Positions 7,559-16,376 of a stretch of DNA of 64,000 nt are shown piece by piece. The DNA is from Nocardiopsis quinghaiensis (lineage in GTDB: Bacteria; Actinomycetota; Actinomycetes; Streptosporangiales; Streptosporangiaceae). The stretch's first letter is position 1. Every line of letters begins with the position of its first letter. The position numbers and the translations under genes were made by a program. Under the pieces are notes generated by a model that was not told the origin of the DNA, did no database searches, and saw nothing but the letters and a program-made list of their open reading frames with translations. The stretch lies in assembly GCF_008638365.1 (NCBI RefSeq), contig NZ_VWVU01000030.1, positions 17,359-81,358 on the forward strand, given 5' to 3'.

Positions 7559-10489
7559 TTGTTCCCCTCCCTCGCACGACGGCTACGCATCGGCGCCACG
7601 GGCGCCGCCCTGGCGGTGACCGCGGCCACCGCCGGCGCCCTTCCCGCCGCCCCGGCCCTCGCCGACCCCGAACCCCCCGCCGACTACTGCGCTCCCGACG
7701 GATGCCACGACATCCTTCCCCCCGGCCAGAACGGCAGCGCCACCCTCGTCGAGATCCTCGGACACCAGGTCTTCGGCACCCGGCCCCAGCACTCCTCCAG
7801 CCAGTTGGACATGTACGACGACCTCGTCCACCACTACGACGGCCTCACCGAGGAGGGGCTGGACGACTTCTTCCTCGACGCGAGCTTCGGCGTCGACCCC
7901 GGCGACGTGGGGCGCGAGTACCAGCCGCGCGAGGACGTCACCATCACCCGTGACGCCGGCCACGGCATCCCGCACATCCGGGGCACCACACGCGAGGGCA
8001 CCATGTTCGGCGCCGGGTACGCCGCCGCCGAGGACCGGCTCTTCCTCATGGACGTGCTGCGCCGGGTCGGCCGCGGCGAACTCACCTCCTTCGCGGGAGG
8101 CGCCGAGGGCAACCGGAGCCTGGAACAGGACCTGTGGCGCAACGCCCCCTACACCGAGGAGGACAAGCAGGCGCAGATCGACCGGGTCGCCGCCAGCGGC
8201 GAGCGCGGCGAGCAGGCCCTCGCCGACGTCGACGCCTACCTGCGGGGTGTCAACACCTACGTCGAGCGGGCCGACCAGGGACGCTACTTCCCCGGCGAGT
8301 ACGTCCTGACCGGGCACAAGGACTCCATCACCAACGCCGGGGAGATCGAACCCTTCACCGCCACCGACGTGGTCGGCATCGCCTCCATGGTCGGCGGCAT
8401 CTTCGGCGGTGGCGGCGGCGGTGAGGTCCAGTCCGCCATCGTGCTCGCCAACTTCCAGGACCGCTACGGCGCCGAGAGGGGAGCCGAGCTCCACAGCGCC
8501 TGGCGGATGGAGAACGACCCCGAGGCCCTGGTCAGCGTCGGGGGCGAGTTCCCCTACAGCGGTACCCCCGACGACCCGGTCGGCGAGGCCCTGCCCGACC
8601 CCGGAACCGTCGAGCACTACGGCATCGTCCACGACGAGCACGGTTCCGCGCTCAGCGGTGGGACCGCCGGGACCCCCGCGCCGCTGGCGAGCACGGTGGA
8701 GGAATCCGGGGAGGGCGCCGGGGCCCCCACCGTCGAGGACCTGTCCCGGAAGCAGCAGAGGGAACTGGAGCGGATGGTCGAGAAGGGCGATCTGTCCGCG
8801 GCCGAGGGCGTGTTCGACGACGGTGTCCTGCCCGAGGGCTTCATGGACCCTCGCGGCATGTCCAACGCCCTGCTGGTCTCGGGCGAGCACACCGAGAGCG
8901 GCGACCCCGTCGCCGTGATGGGTCCCCAGACCGGCTACTTCTCCCCGCAGCTGCTCATGCTCCAGGAACTCCAGGGTCCGGGGATCAGCGCGCGCGGCGC
9001 CTCCTTCGCGGGCGTGAGCTTCTACGTCCAGATGGGCCGCGGCGTCGACTACGCCTGGAGCGCCACATCGGCGGGCCAGGACGTCACCGACACCTTCGCG
9101 GTCGGGCTGTGCGAGACCGACGGCTCCGCACCCACCACCGCCTCGCGCGCCTACGTGGACGGCTCCGGGGCCTGCGTCCCCTTCGAGGAGCTGAGCGTCA
9201 CCAACGAGTGGTCGCCCACGGTCGCCGACGGTACCGCCGCGGGCGGCTACACACTGACCTCCCTGCGCTCGGAGTTCGGCCTGGTGCACTCGTTCGCGAC
9301 CGTGGACGGCGAGCCCGTGGCGTTCACGACGCTGCGCTCCACCTACATGCGCGAGGTCGACTCCATCATCGGGTTCCAGCGCTTCAACGACCCCGACGAG
9401 ATCACCTCCGCGGAGACCTTCACGGAGGCGGCCGAGGACATCGGCTACGCCTTCAACTGGCACTACGTCGACGACGAGGACATCGCCTTCGTCAACTCCG
9501 GCGCCAACCCCGTCCGCGTCGAGGGGACCAACCCCAACCTGCCCATCGACGCCTACTCCGGCTCGGGCTGGTCCGGCTGGGACCCCGGGACCAACAGTGC
9601 CGACCAGCACCCGATGGAGGACCACCCGCAGGAGGTCAACCCGGACTACATCGTCAACTGGAACAACAAGCCCGCCCGGGGCTACACCTCGGGCTGGGCG
9701 ACCGGATCGGTGCACCGAGGTGACCTGCTCGACGGCCGGGTGTCCTCGCTGGTCGCCGACGGGCACGAGTTCACGACCGCCAGCCTCACCCGGGTGATGA
9801 TGGAGGCCGGCGCTGCCGACCTGCGCGCCCAGGAGGTCCTCCCGCTCCTGCTGGAGGTCATCGACACCGGGGCCGTGGACGATCCCGAGCTGGCCGCCGT
9901 CGTGGAGGAGCTGCGGCTCTGGCACGAGGCCGGCTCACTGCGCCGGGAGCCCTTCCGCGACGCGGGGTACTACTCCTACGCCGACGTCATCCGCACGCTG
10001 GACGCCTGGTGGCCGCTGCTGGTGCGGGCGCAGTTCGAGCCGGAGCTGGGAGAGGACCTCTACACCCAGCTCACCCGGGCCGTCCAGACCGACGAGTCCC
10101 CGTCGGGCGCCACCGGCGGAGGCGAACCCGGCAGCGTCAACCAGGGCCAGCCCCACCGGGGATCGGCGTTCCAGTACGGCTGGTGGTCGTACGTGGACAA
10201 GGACCTGCGTACCGTGCTCGGGCGGGACGTCGACGGGGCGCTGGGCGACACCTACTGCGGTGGCGGCGACCTGGACGCCTGCCGTACGGTTCTGTTGGAC
10301 ACCCTCGCCCAGGCCGCCGACACCCCTGCGGGGGAGGTCTATCCCGGTGACGACCACTGTTCGGCGGGCGACCAGCTGTGCGCCGACACGGTGATCCACC
10401 AGGCGGTGGGCGGTATCGACATGTGGCCGATCGCCTGGCAGAACCGGCCCACCTACCAGCTCGTCTACCAGTTCTCCGGCGGACGGTAG
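7559..10489 (+). CDS. Secreted penicillin acylase-family Ntn hydrolase
   Basis: A 976-residue protein of the penicillin amidase family (PF01804). These enzymes are exported, self-cleave into alpha and beta chains and hydrolyse amide bonds of beta-lactams, N-acyl-homoserine lactones or similar acylated compounds. A Sec signal peptide is evident (R-R-L-R, hydrophobic core, A-L-A at 33-35). The alpha-chain motif A-A-E-D-R-L-F-L-M-D follows near residue 155. The candidate N-terminal nucleophile is Ser435 in R-G-M-S-N-A-L-L-V, where relatives have G-S-N; the preceding Met is unusual. The start is TTG with AGGTGG 9 bases before it, and an in-frame stop at 7550 excludes longer forms. The native substrate cannot be told from sequence. 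Confidence 0.88.
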   Translation: MFPSLARRLRIGATGAALAVTAATAGALPAAPALADPEPPADYCAPDGCHDILPPGQNGSATLVEILGHQVFGTRPQHSSSQLDMYDDLVHHYDGLTEEGLDDFFLDASFGVDPGDVGREYQPREDVTITRDAGHGIPHIRGTTREGTMFGAGYAAAEDRLFLMDVLRRVGRGELTSFAGGAEGNRSLEQDLWRNAPYTEEDKQAQIDRVAASGERGEQALADVDAYLRGVNTYVERADQGRYFPGEYVLTGHKDSITNAGEIEPFTATDVVGIASMVGGIFGGGGGGEVQSAIVLANFQDRYGAERGAELHSAWRMENDPEALVSVGGEFPYSGTPDDPVGEALPDPGTVEHYGIVHDEHGSALSGGTAGTPAPLASTVEESGEGAGAPTVEDLSRKQQRELERMVEKGDLSAAEGVFDDGVLPEGFMDPRGMSNALLVSGEHTESGDPVAVMGPQTGYFSPQLLMLQELQGPGISARGASFAGVSFYVQMGRGVDYAWSATSAGQDVTDTFAVGLCETDGSAPTTASRAYVDGSGACVPFEELSVTNEWSPTVADGTAAGGYTLTSLRSEFGLVHSFATVDGEPVAFTTLRSTYMREVDSIIGFQRFNDPDEITSAETFTEAAEDIGYAFNWHYVDDEDIAFVNSGANPVRVEGTNPNLPIDAYSGSGWSGWDPGTNSADQHPMEDHPQEVNPDYIVNWNNKPARGYTSGWATGSVHRGDLLDGRVSSLVADGHEFTTASLTRVMMEAGAADLRAQEVLPLLLEVIDTGAVDDPELAAVVEELRLWHEAGSLRREPFRDAGYYSYADVIRTLDAWWPLLVRAQFEPELGEDLYTQLTRAVQTDESPSGATGGGEPGSVNQGQPHRGSAFQYGWWSYVDKDLRTVLGRDVDGALGDTYCGGGDLDACRTVLLDTLAQAADTPAGEVYPGDDHCSAGDQLCADTVIHQAVGGIDMWPIAWQNRPTYQLVYQFSGGR

Positions 10490-10651
10490 GACGAGCGGAG
10501 CGGACGCGGCTCGCGGCGGTCCTGAGCGGGTACCGCCGGGGGCCGCGTCCGTGCGTCACGGCTCGAGAACGCCGGCACGGATCACGTGCTTCGCCGGGGT
10601 TGTGTGGGTAGCGTAAGGGGTACCCGAACGCAGCGGGAGGGTCACACGGAT

Positions 10652-11092
10652 ATGGGCGCCTGGTTGGTCTGGCTCATCCTCGCCATCGGCCTGGGAATCG
10701 CCGAGGCACTCACACTCACCTTCGTACTCGGGCTCCTGGCCGTCGCGGCCCTGGTCGCCGCCCTCCTCGGAGCCATCGGAATGCCGGTGGCCGTGCAGAT
10801 CATCGGTTTCACCGCCAGCGCGGCGGCCGGAATCTACCTCGTCCGACCGATCATGCAGCGACAGATGAGGGGCGGCCCCGAAACCAGGTCGGGCGCGGAG
10901 GCGCTCGTCGGGCGCTCCGCCGTCGTCCTGGAGGAGGTCGACGGGGAAGGGGGAAGGATCAAGCTCTCCGGAGAGGAGTGGTCCGCACGCTGTATTGACG
11001 AAGACCTGGTGATCCCGGCGGGTACGCGCGTCGACGTCATGGAGATCGACGGAGCGACGGCCGTGGTCTACCCGCGGGAAGCACTGCCCTGA
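10652..11092 (+). CDS. NfeD-like membrane protein
   Basis: A 146-residue protein with two or three hydrophobic helices at 1-70 (W-L-V-W-L-I-L-A-I-G-L-G-I-A-E-A, then L-G-L-L-A-V-A-A-L-V-A-A-L-L-G) and a C-terminal OB-fold-like domain (L-V-G-R-S-A-V-V, W-S-A-R, I-P-A-G-T-R-V-D-V). This is the layout of NfeD family proteins, which are partnered with SPFH/stomatin proteins. ATG at 10652 is chosen because GGGAGG lies upstream and the first helix begins at once; an upstream in-frame start would add a poorly conserved basic stretch. The SPFH gene follows 37 bases downstream, so the two form the usual operon. Confidence 0.9.
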   Translation: MGAWLVWLILAIGLGIAEALTLTFVLGLLAVAALVAALLGAIGMPVAVQIIGFTASAAAGIYLVRPIMQRQMRGGPETRSGAEALVGRSAVVLEEVDGEGGRIKLSGEEWSARCIDEDLVIPAGTRVDVMEIDGATAVVYPREALP

Positions 11093-11129
11093 ACCAGCCA
11101 CCTCCCCACACCTAGGCCAGGTGCAGACC

Positions 11130-12215
11130 ATGGAACCAACCATCGCCCTCATCATCCTCGCGGTCATAGTCGTCGCCGTCGCCCTGTCGGCGATCCGCAT
11201 CGTCCCTCAGGCGAGGGCGTACAACATCGAGCGCTTCGGCCGGTACACGCGCACCCTCGGCCCCGGCCTGAACTTCCTCATCCCGGGTGTCGACCGGGTC
11301 AACACCAAGTTCGACCTCCGTGAGCAGGTCTTCACCTCGCGCCCGCAGCCGGTGATCACCGAGGACAACCTCGTCGTCAACATAGACACCGTCCTCTACT
11401 ACCAGATCACCCAGCCCAGGGCCGCGGCCTACGAGGTCGCCAACTACATCCAGGCCATCGACCAGCTCACCGTCACCACGCTGCGCAACGTCATCGGCTC
11501 CATGGACCTGGAGCGCACGCTCACCTCCCGCGAGGAGATCAACACCCGGCTGCGCGGCGTCCTGGACGAGACCACCGGCAAGTGGGGGATCCGCATCAAC
11601 CGGGTCGAGATCAAGGCCATCGACCCGCCGCCCACCATCAAGGAGGCGATGGAGAAGCAGATGCGGGCCGACCGCGACAAGCGCGCGGCCATCCTCCACG
11701 CCGAGGGTGAGCGCCAGTCCCGCATCCTCAAGGCCGAGGGCGCCCGCCAGCAGGCCATCCTGGAGGCCCAGGGCGACCAGCAGGCCGCGATCCTGCGCGC
11801 CGACGGTGAGGCCCAGGCGATCGAGCGCGTGTTCCAGGCCGTGCACACCAACAACGCCGACGCCAAACTGCTCGCCTACAAGTACCTGGAGACCCTGCCG
11901 AGCCTCGCGCAGGGCGAGGGCAACACCTTCTGGGTGATCCCGGGCGAGCTCACCGAGGCCGTCAAGAACGTCAGCCACGCCTTCTCCGGGGACGTTCCCC
12001 AGCAGGCGGAGACGCCCTCCACGGAGAAGGAGGGCCGGGCGGCCCCGAGCGGCCCGGCGCAGATCGGCGGCCCCGACCCCGCCCAGTCCTCCTCCGCCCA
12101 GGCCGCCGCGGACGCCGCCGAGGCCGCCGAGCGGGCGGTCGCCGACGCGCGCGACGACGTCCGCAGGGCCGGAGCGAAGATGGGCACGGCAGCGGAGCCC
12201 CGCGAGGAGAGGTAG
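11130..12215 (+). CDS. SPFH/Band 7 (stomatin-like) membrane protein
   Basis: A 361-residue protein with an N-terminal membrane anchor (residues 4-24). The SPFH core follows: I-V-P-Q-A-R-A-Y-N-I-E-R-F-G-R-Y, P-G-L-N-F-L-I-P and the Y-Y-Q-I-T-Q-P-R-A-A-A-Y-E-V block. Next is a coiled segment of repeated A-E-G-x-R-Q-x-x-I-L units near 195-235 and an Ala/Pro-rich tail of about 80 residues. Paraslipin-type proteins oligomerise at the membrane and organise microdomains or protease quality control together with NfeD. ATG at 11130 is preferred to GTG at 11121. The tail beyond residue ~290 is low complexity and probably disordered. Confidence 0.92.
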   Translation: MEPTIALIILAVIVVAVALSAIRIVPQARAYNIERFGRYTRTLGPGLNFLIPGVDRVNTKFDLREQVFTSRPQPVITEDNLVVNIDTVLYYQITQPRAAAYEVANYIQAIDQLTVTTLRNVIGSMDLERTLTSREEINTRLRGVLDETTGKWGIRINRVEIKAIDPPPTIKEAMEKQMRADRDKRAAILHAEGERQSRILKAEGARQQAILEAQGDQQAAILRADGEAQAIERVFQAVHTNNADAKLLAYKYLETLPSLAQGEGNTFWVIPGELTEAVKNVSHAFSGDVPQQAETPSTEKEGRAAPSGPAQIGGPDPAQSSSAQAAADAAEAAERAVADARDDVRRAGAKMGTAAEPREER

Positions 12216-12229
12216 CCCTCCGAGGACGA

Positions 12230-12255
12230 CGGGGGAGGGCGGGCGCCCTCCCCCG
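12230..12255. terminator. Bidirectional hairpin terminator
   Basis: CGGGGGAGGGCG and CGCCCTCCCCCG are separated by two bases, between the convergent SPFH gene and quinone oxidoreductase gene. There is no T-run, as is usual in high-GC actinobacteria. Confidence 0.7.
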
Positions 12256-12279
12256 GGCCGTGTCCGGGTGGACCCGGGC

Positions 12280-13245
12280 TCAGACCAGCAGCAGCTTGCC
12301 TGTGGTCCTGCGCGAGGCCAGGTCGCTCTGGGCGCGTCCGGCTTCGGACAGCGGGTAGCGGCCGCCGATCCGCACGTCCAGGCGGCCCGCCTCCACCAGC
12401 GCGAACAGGTCGCGGGCCCGGCCCAGCAGCTCCTCGCGGTCGGCCACGAAGTAGGCCAGCGAGGGCCGGGTGAGGTACACGGAACCGGCGGAGTTGAGCC
12501 GCTGCGGGTCCACCGGGGCCACCTCGCCGGAGGACTGCCCGAACAGGGCCAGCACACCGCGCGGGCGCAGCGAGGCCAGGCTGGCGTCGAAGGTGTCCCT
12601 GCCCACGCCGTCGTAGACCGCGGCGACGCCCTCGCCGCCGGTGAGGTCGCGCACCGCCTCGGCGACGGGGGTCTCGGTGTAGCGGACGACCTCGTCCGCG
12701 CCCGCCCCGCGCGCGATCCGCTCCTTCTCCTCGGTGGAGACGGTGCCGATGACGCGCGCGCCGCGCTCCTTGGCCAGCTGTGTGACCAGCAGTCCGGTGC
12801 CGCCCGCCGCCGCGTGCACCAGCACGGTGTCGCCCTCGGAGACCGGGTACACCGAGCGGACGAGGTAGTGGGCGGTCATGCCCTGCAGGAGCAGGGCGGC
12901 GGCCTGTTCACCGGGGACCGCGTCCGGGACGGGGACGACCAGGGAGGCCCTGACCACGGCCCGGTCGGCATAGGCGCCGGGGGCCATCGCCCAGCCGACC
13001 CGCTGCCCGGCGGACAGGCCGGTGACGCCGTCGCCGACGGCGGCGACCACACCGGCGGCCTCCATCCCGGGGACGTAGGGGAGCGGGACGTCGTACAGGC
13101 CGCTGCGCTGGTAGATGTCGATGAAGTTGACCCCGCGGGCCTCCACGTCGACCAGGACCTCGCCGGGGCCGGGCACGGGGTCGTCCGTATCGGTCAGCCG
13201 CAGTACCTCGGGTCCGCCGGTCTCCTCGATCACGATGGCGCGCAT
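12280..13245 (-). CDS. qor: NADPH:quinone oxidoreductase (zinc-less MDR family)
   Basis: A 321-residue medium-chain dehydrogenase/reductase of the quinone oxidoreductase type, which reduces quinones with NADPH. The start M-R-A-I-V-I-E-E-T-G-G-P-E-V-L is typical. The signature G-V-N-F-I-D-I-Y-Q-R-S-G is present, and the nucleotide-binding A-A-A-G-G-T-G-L-L-V-T-Q-L-A-K lies near residue 150. It lacks the catalytic and structural cysteines of zinc alcohol dehydrogenases, as expected for this subfamily. The start at 13245 has AAGGAG 10 bases upstream. The gene is followed by a shared terminator and preceded by the kinase gene on the same strand, 81 bases away. Confidence 0.93.
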   Translation of the reverse strand: MRAIVIEETGGPEVLRLTDTDDPVPGPGEVLVDVEARGVNFIDIYQRSGLYDVPLPYVPGMEAAGVVAAVGDGVTGLSAGQRVGWAMAPGAYADRAVVRASLVVPVPDAVPGEQAAALLLQGMTAHYLVRSVYPVSEGDTVLVHAAAGGTGLLVTQLAKERGARVIGTVSTEEKERIARGAGADEVVRYTETPVAEAVRDLTGGEGVAAVYDGVGRDTFDASLASLRPRGVLALFGQSSGEVAPVDPQRLNSAGSVYLTRPSLAYFVADREELLGRARDLFALVEAGRLDVRIGGRYPLSEAGRAQSDLASRRTTGKLLLV

Positions 13246-13326
13246 GGGTCCACTGCTCCTTCCGGGTCCGTTTCCGGCATCATGCCAGTCCGGCTCCGGG
13301 TCCGCCATGGTGGTCGGGTCCTCTCC

Positions 13327-15564
13327 CTACCCCTCGTCCTCCTCGAGGATCTCGTGGAGTTCGAAGCCGGTGAAGAACGCCCCGAGCGGATCGTTGCCCC
13401 ATCCCTGGCGGGTCAGGAGGCCGACCCGGCGGCGGTCCTCCGCCTCCTCGGCGTCATCGGGGAGGGGTTCCGCGTCCACCGTGGTCAGGACGTGTTCCTC
13501 GTTGACCCACATGGACAGCTCCATGGTGTCCGCGGTCTCGTCGAAGCGGCAGGCCATCGTGACGGTGTTGGTGGGGACCGCGTTGACGTCGAAGTCGTAC
13601 GGGTCGTCGCGGGGCTCGTAGCCGTACTCGGCGCGCACCGACTCGTCGAAGAGCGGGTAGGGGGTGTAGCCGGGTACGTCGGTGGCCTCCTGGAGGACCT
13701 CGTCGCCCTCCGTCTCACTCATCCGGCGGATCTCCGCGCCCTCGCCGTCGTAGCGCAGCAGGGCCTCGTACCGGCTGAGGCCGTCCTCACCGTCGTTGTC
13801 CCAGCAGCGCACACCGAACCAGGCCTGTTCGGGCCCCTCGACCACGTACGCGGTGGTGCTGACCAGGACGCTCGGGGGCAGTACCTCCTCCCGCTCCAGG
13901 CCCACGACCTCGCCGCGGCTGGGCTGGCGCTGGGGGTCGAGCTGGAGCAGGATGCCGCGTTTCTCGGCCCAGTAGCCGTCGGACTGCCCGTGCTCGAAGG
14001 TGGTGCTGACCCAGCCGGGGTCGGAACTGAAGTCGGGGGTGTAGTGGGAGACGGTGTTCTCCGGGATCGCCTCCGTGCGGTCGAGCATGGCCACGGCGCC
14101 GACGGCGGCCACCAGGAGCACCGCGCCCGCGGTCGCGCCGATCACCGCCGTCCGCCCGCGTCCGCGCCTGGACGGTGTGCCGTCGGGTTGGCCCGGACCA
14201 CCGGGAGCACCCGGGCCACCCGGGCCACCCGGGCCTGAGTACAGGCCGAGGGCGGGCTGGCCCTGCGGCGGGGACACGTAGCCGCCGTGCGCCTGGTGGG
14301 CCGGGGGGAGGTGCCCGCCGGAGGGGCCGTAGTGGCCGGGGGGCTGCTGCCCCTGGGGCGGGTACCCGCCGTACCGCGTTCCCCGCTGGGGGCCGGAGGG
14401 CGGGAATCCCTGGTGACCGGGCTGCTCCACTCCGGTCTGCTGGGCCGTGGGGGGCGGCGGGCCCGCCTGCCGGTCCCCGGCGGGCGGGCCGTACGGGGAG
14501 TGCGGCGTGTGCTGTGGCCGGGCGGTCTGGCCACCGGGCGGTGTCCCCGCGTCCCGCTCGGCGCCGTTCTCCTGCTGCGGCATGCCCGTCCGCCGCGGTC
14601 CGCCCGTCGCCTGGGAGCCGGATTCCCCGACCTGCTCCCCGGTGCTCCGCGGGGGCTGGCCGGGGACCGGGTCGCTGCTCGGCGGGGCCCACGAGGTGCT
14701 GATGGTGTGGCTCACCTCCGCCTCCTCCGGATCGTCCTGCCCGGTCAGCCGGGCCAGGATCTGCTTGGAGGTGGGGCGGTTCTCCGGGTTCTTGTCCAGG
14801 GCCGACTCGACCAGGTCGTACAGGCTCGGGTCCAGGCCGTCCAGACGGGGCGGTGCCGAGGAGATGTTGTGCAGCACGGCGGGCACCGTGGCGGCGTCGA
14901 AGGGGGCCGATCCGGTATTGGCGAACGCCACCAGGCAGCCCCACGCGAAGATGTCGGCGGCCGCGGTGGCCTGCTGGCCCAGGATCAGCTCCGGTGCCAT
15001 GTAGGAGGGCGTCCCCATGAGCTGACTGGAACGGGTGACCGCGCCGTCGGATCCGTCCAGGGCACGGGCGATGCCGAAGTCGATGACCTTCGGCCCGACC
15101 GGTGACAGCAGCACGTTCGCGGGCTTGAGGTCGCGGTGGATCACCCCGGACCCGTGGATGGCGGTGAGCGCCGCGGCCACCCCCATGGCCAGGCCGTCCA
15201 GGGTGCCGCCCGCCATCACGCCGTCCGCGCGGACGGCCTCGTCCAGGTTCGGACCCGGCACGTACTCCGAGACGATGAAGAGGAGGTCGCCCTCCAGGTG
15301 CGCGTCGATCACTCCGGCGGTGGAGAAGCGGGCCACGCGGCGGGCCGACTCGACCTCACGTGCGAAGCGGAGCCGGAAGGACTCGTCGTCGGCCAGGTCG
15401 GGGTGGATGAGTTTGACGGCGACGGGGCGGTCGGAGGCGTCCCTGGCGAGGTAGACGGTTCCCATTCCGCCACGTCCGAGACGGCTCACGATGCGGTAAC
15501 CGTCGAGTTCGCGCGGATCCCCCGCGCGCAGGGGTTTGCCGCTCTGGTGCCCGTTCGACGTCAC
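13327..15564 (-). CDS. Membrane serine/threonine protein kinase without PASTA domains
   Basis: A 745-residue receptor-like kinase. The kinase domain covers about residues 23-280: glycine loop L-G-R-G-G-M-G at 29-35, P-V-A-V-K-L lysine, H-R-D-L-K-P-A-N at 143-150, I-D-F-G activation segment start and M-A-P-E. A long Pro/Gly/Gln-rich linker (about 290-465) includes G-P-G-G-P-G-G-P-G repeats. One transmembrane helix follows (about 472-494, A-V-I-G-A-T-A-G-A-V-L-L-V-A-A-V-G-A-V), then a roughly 250-residue extracytoplasmic domain rich in Trp and acidic residues. That sensor is not PASTA and resembles the unnamed, possibly sugar-binding-like outer domains of other actinobacterial kinases. GTG 15564 is the start, with GAGGGA 10 bases before it. 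Confidence 0.9.
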   Translation of the reverse strand: MTSNGHQSGKPLRAGDPRELDGYRIVSRLGRGGMGTVYLARDASDRPVAVKLIHPDLADDESFRLRFAREVESARRVARFSTAGVIDAHLEGDLLFIVSEYVPGPNLDEAVRADGVMAGGTLDGLAMGVAAALTAIHGSGVIHRDLKPANVLLSPVGPKVIDFGIARALDGSDGAVTRSSQLMGTPSYMAPELILGQQATAAADIFAWGCLVAFANTGSAPFDAATVPAVLHNISSAPPRLDGLDPSLYDLVESALDKNPENRPTSKQILARLTGQDDPEEAEVSHTISTSWAPPSSDPVPGQPPRSTGEQVGESGSQATGGPRRTGMPQQENGAERDAGTPPGGQTARPQHTPHSPYGPPAGDRQAGPPPPTAQQTGVEQPGHQGFPPSGPQRGTRYGGYPPQGQQPPGHYGPSGGHLPPAHQAHGGYVSPPQGQPALGLYSGPGGPGGPGAPGGPGQPDGTPSRRGRGRTAVIGATAGAVLLVAAVGAVAMLDRTEAIPENTVSHYTPDFSSDPGWVSTTFEHGQSDGYWAEKRGILLQLDPQRQPSRGEVVGLEREEVLPPSVLVSTTAYVVEGPEQAWFGVRCWDNDGEDGLSRYEALLRYDGEGAEIRRMSETEGDEVLQEATDVPGYTPYPLFDESVRAEYGYEPRDDPYDFDVNAVPTNTVTMACRFDETADTMELSMWVNEEHVLTTVDAEPLPDDAEEAEDRRRVGLLTRQGWGNDPLGAFFTGFELHEILEEDEG

Positions 15565-15915
15565 AGTGGGGGTCCCTCGTATGAATCGTGGAGTTCGCGC
15601 CTGACAGCGTACCGATGTCGACACGCCTGCACGTTCTGGATTGGCTGGTCCCGCGGGTCCCCCGGAGGGTCCGGGGCCTGTGGGACGGGGGGTTCTTGGG
15701 GGTTCGCGGGGTGGCGCGAAAGGTGCGCCGGGGGTCGGTCCGGACGGATCTCGTGGGGAACAGTACGCCGATGGCCTGGACGTCGGAACCGGGGGGAACC
15801 GCCCGGCGCCTCCACCCGCGCCGAACACACGGGGTCCCCTCGTGGGCCCGTAGTCACATGAGGGGATGCGGTTCGGCCAGAAACAGTTCCACGGGAGCCC
15901 TGGTTTCGCTAGGAT
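15565..15915. other. Divergent intergenic region with kinase 5' end
   Basis: No gene is supported. The stretch separates the kinase gene (minus) from the SOS-box promoter of the DUF6504 gene (plus). Readings here are Arg/Pro/Gly-rich and lack starts with ribosome sites. Confidence 0.4.
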
Positions 15916-15943
15916 CGGAACACACGTTCGAACACCTGTTCGC
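15916..15943 (+). promoter_or_regulatory. Two overlapping LexA (SOS) boxes
   Basis: CGGAACACACGTTCGA (15916-15931) and TCGAACACCTGTTCGC (15928-15943) both fit the actinobacterial LexA consensus TCGAAC-N4-GTTCGA, with one or two end mismatches and intact GAAC-N4-GTTC cores. They share the TCGA at 15928-15931 and their cores are set 12 bases apart. They lie 59-86 bases before the DUF6504 start and therefore probably make that gene DNA-damage inducible. Confidence 0.8.
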
Positions 15944-16001
15944 GTCTTCCCCACGGGTGGGTGCCCCGGTGGCGTGTGCCGAGACTGTCAGGAGGCGGAT
16001 G

Positions 16002-16289
16002 ATGCTGAGGGGAAGTGCCGTGGGACGTCACTACGGGGCGGAGGTCACCGTTGTCGAGGATGACGGGCGCCCGACCCGGTTCACCTGGAACGGCAGGGTG
16101 TACGGGGTGCGCAGGATCCTCGACCACTGGGTCACCCTGCGCATGGACTGGACTCCCGCGCGCGAGTCCCAGGTGCCCGAGCGCAGGCACTGGAGGGTGG
16201 AGGCCGGCACGGCGCAGTCGCAGGGGGTGTACGAACTGCGCCACGACACCTCGACCGGCGGGTGGCTGCTCTCCCGGGTGTGGGGTTAG
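16002..16289 (+). CDS. DUF6504 family protein, SOS-controlled
   Basis: A 95-residue basic protein (R-H-Y-G-A-E-V-T-V-V, F-T-W-N-G-R-V-Y-G-V-R-R-I-L-D-H-W, W-R-V-E-A, Y-E-L-R-H-D, W-L-L-S-R-V-W) with the short beta-rich pattern of DUF6504. AGGAGG at 15990-15995 precedes two tandem ATGs (15999 and 16002); the second has the better six-base spacing. My recollection is that DUF6504 genes occur near or fused to the ImuB/DnaE2 mutagenesis machinery, and the two SOS boxes upstream agree with a damage-response role. No polymerase gene is in this window. The conserved Trp and Arg residues suggest nucleic-acid binding, which is inference. Confidence 0.75.
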   Translation: MLRGSAVGRHYGAEVTVVEDDGRPTRFTWNGRVYGVRRILDHWVTLRMDWTPARESQVPERRHWRVEAGTAQSQGVYELRHDTSTGGWLLSRVWG

Positions 16290-16376
16290 GGAGGCACCCC
16301 TCGAACACGCCCTGCGCACCGCGGCGGAGGACCGGGGAAGCGGTGGAGCGGGACCACCGGCCGCATGGCCGCGGGA

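Noticed and set aside
7583..9925. 780-codon minus-strand frame opposite the acylase
   Set aside because: Composition (Val/Gly/Asp/His repeats) is typical of antisense to a GC-rich gene; the plus strand has a signal peptide and family motifs.
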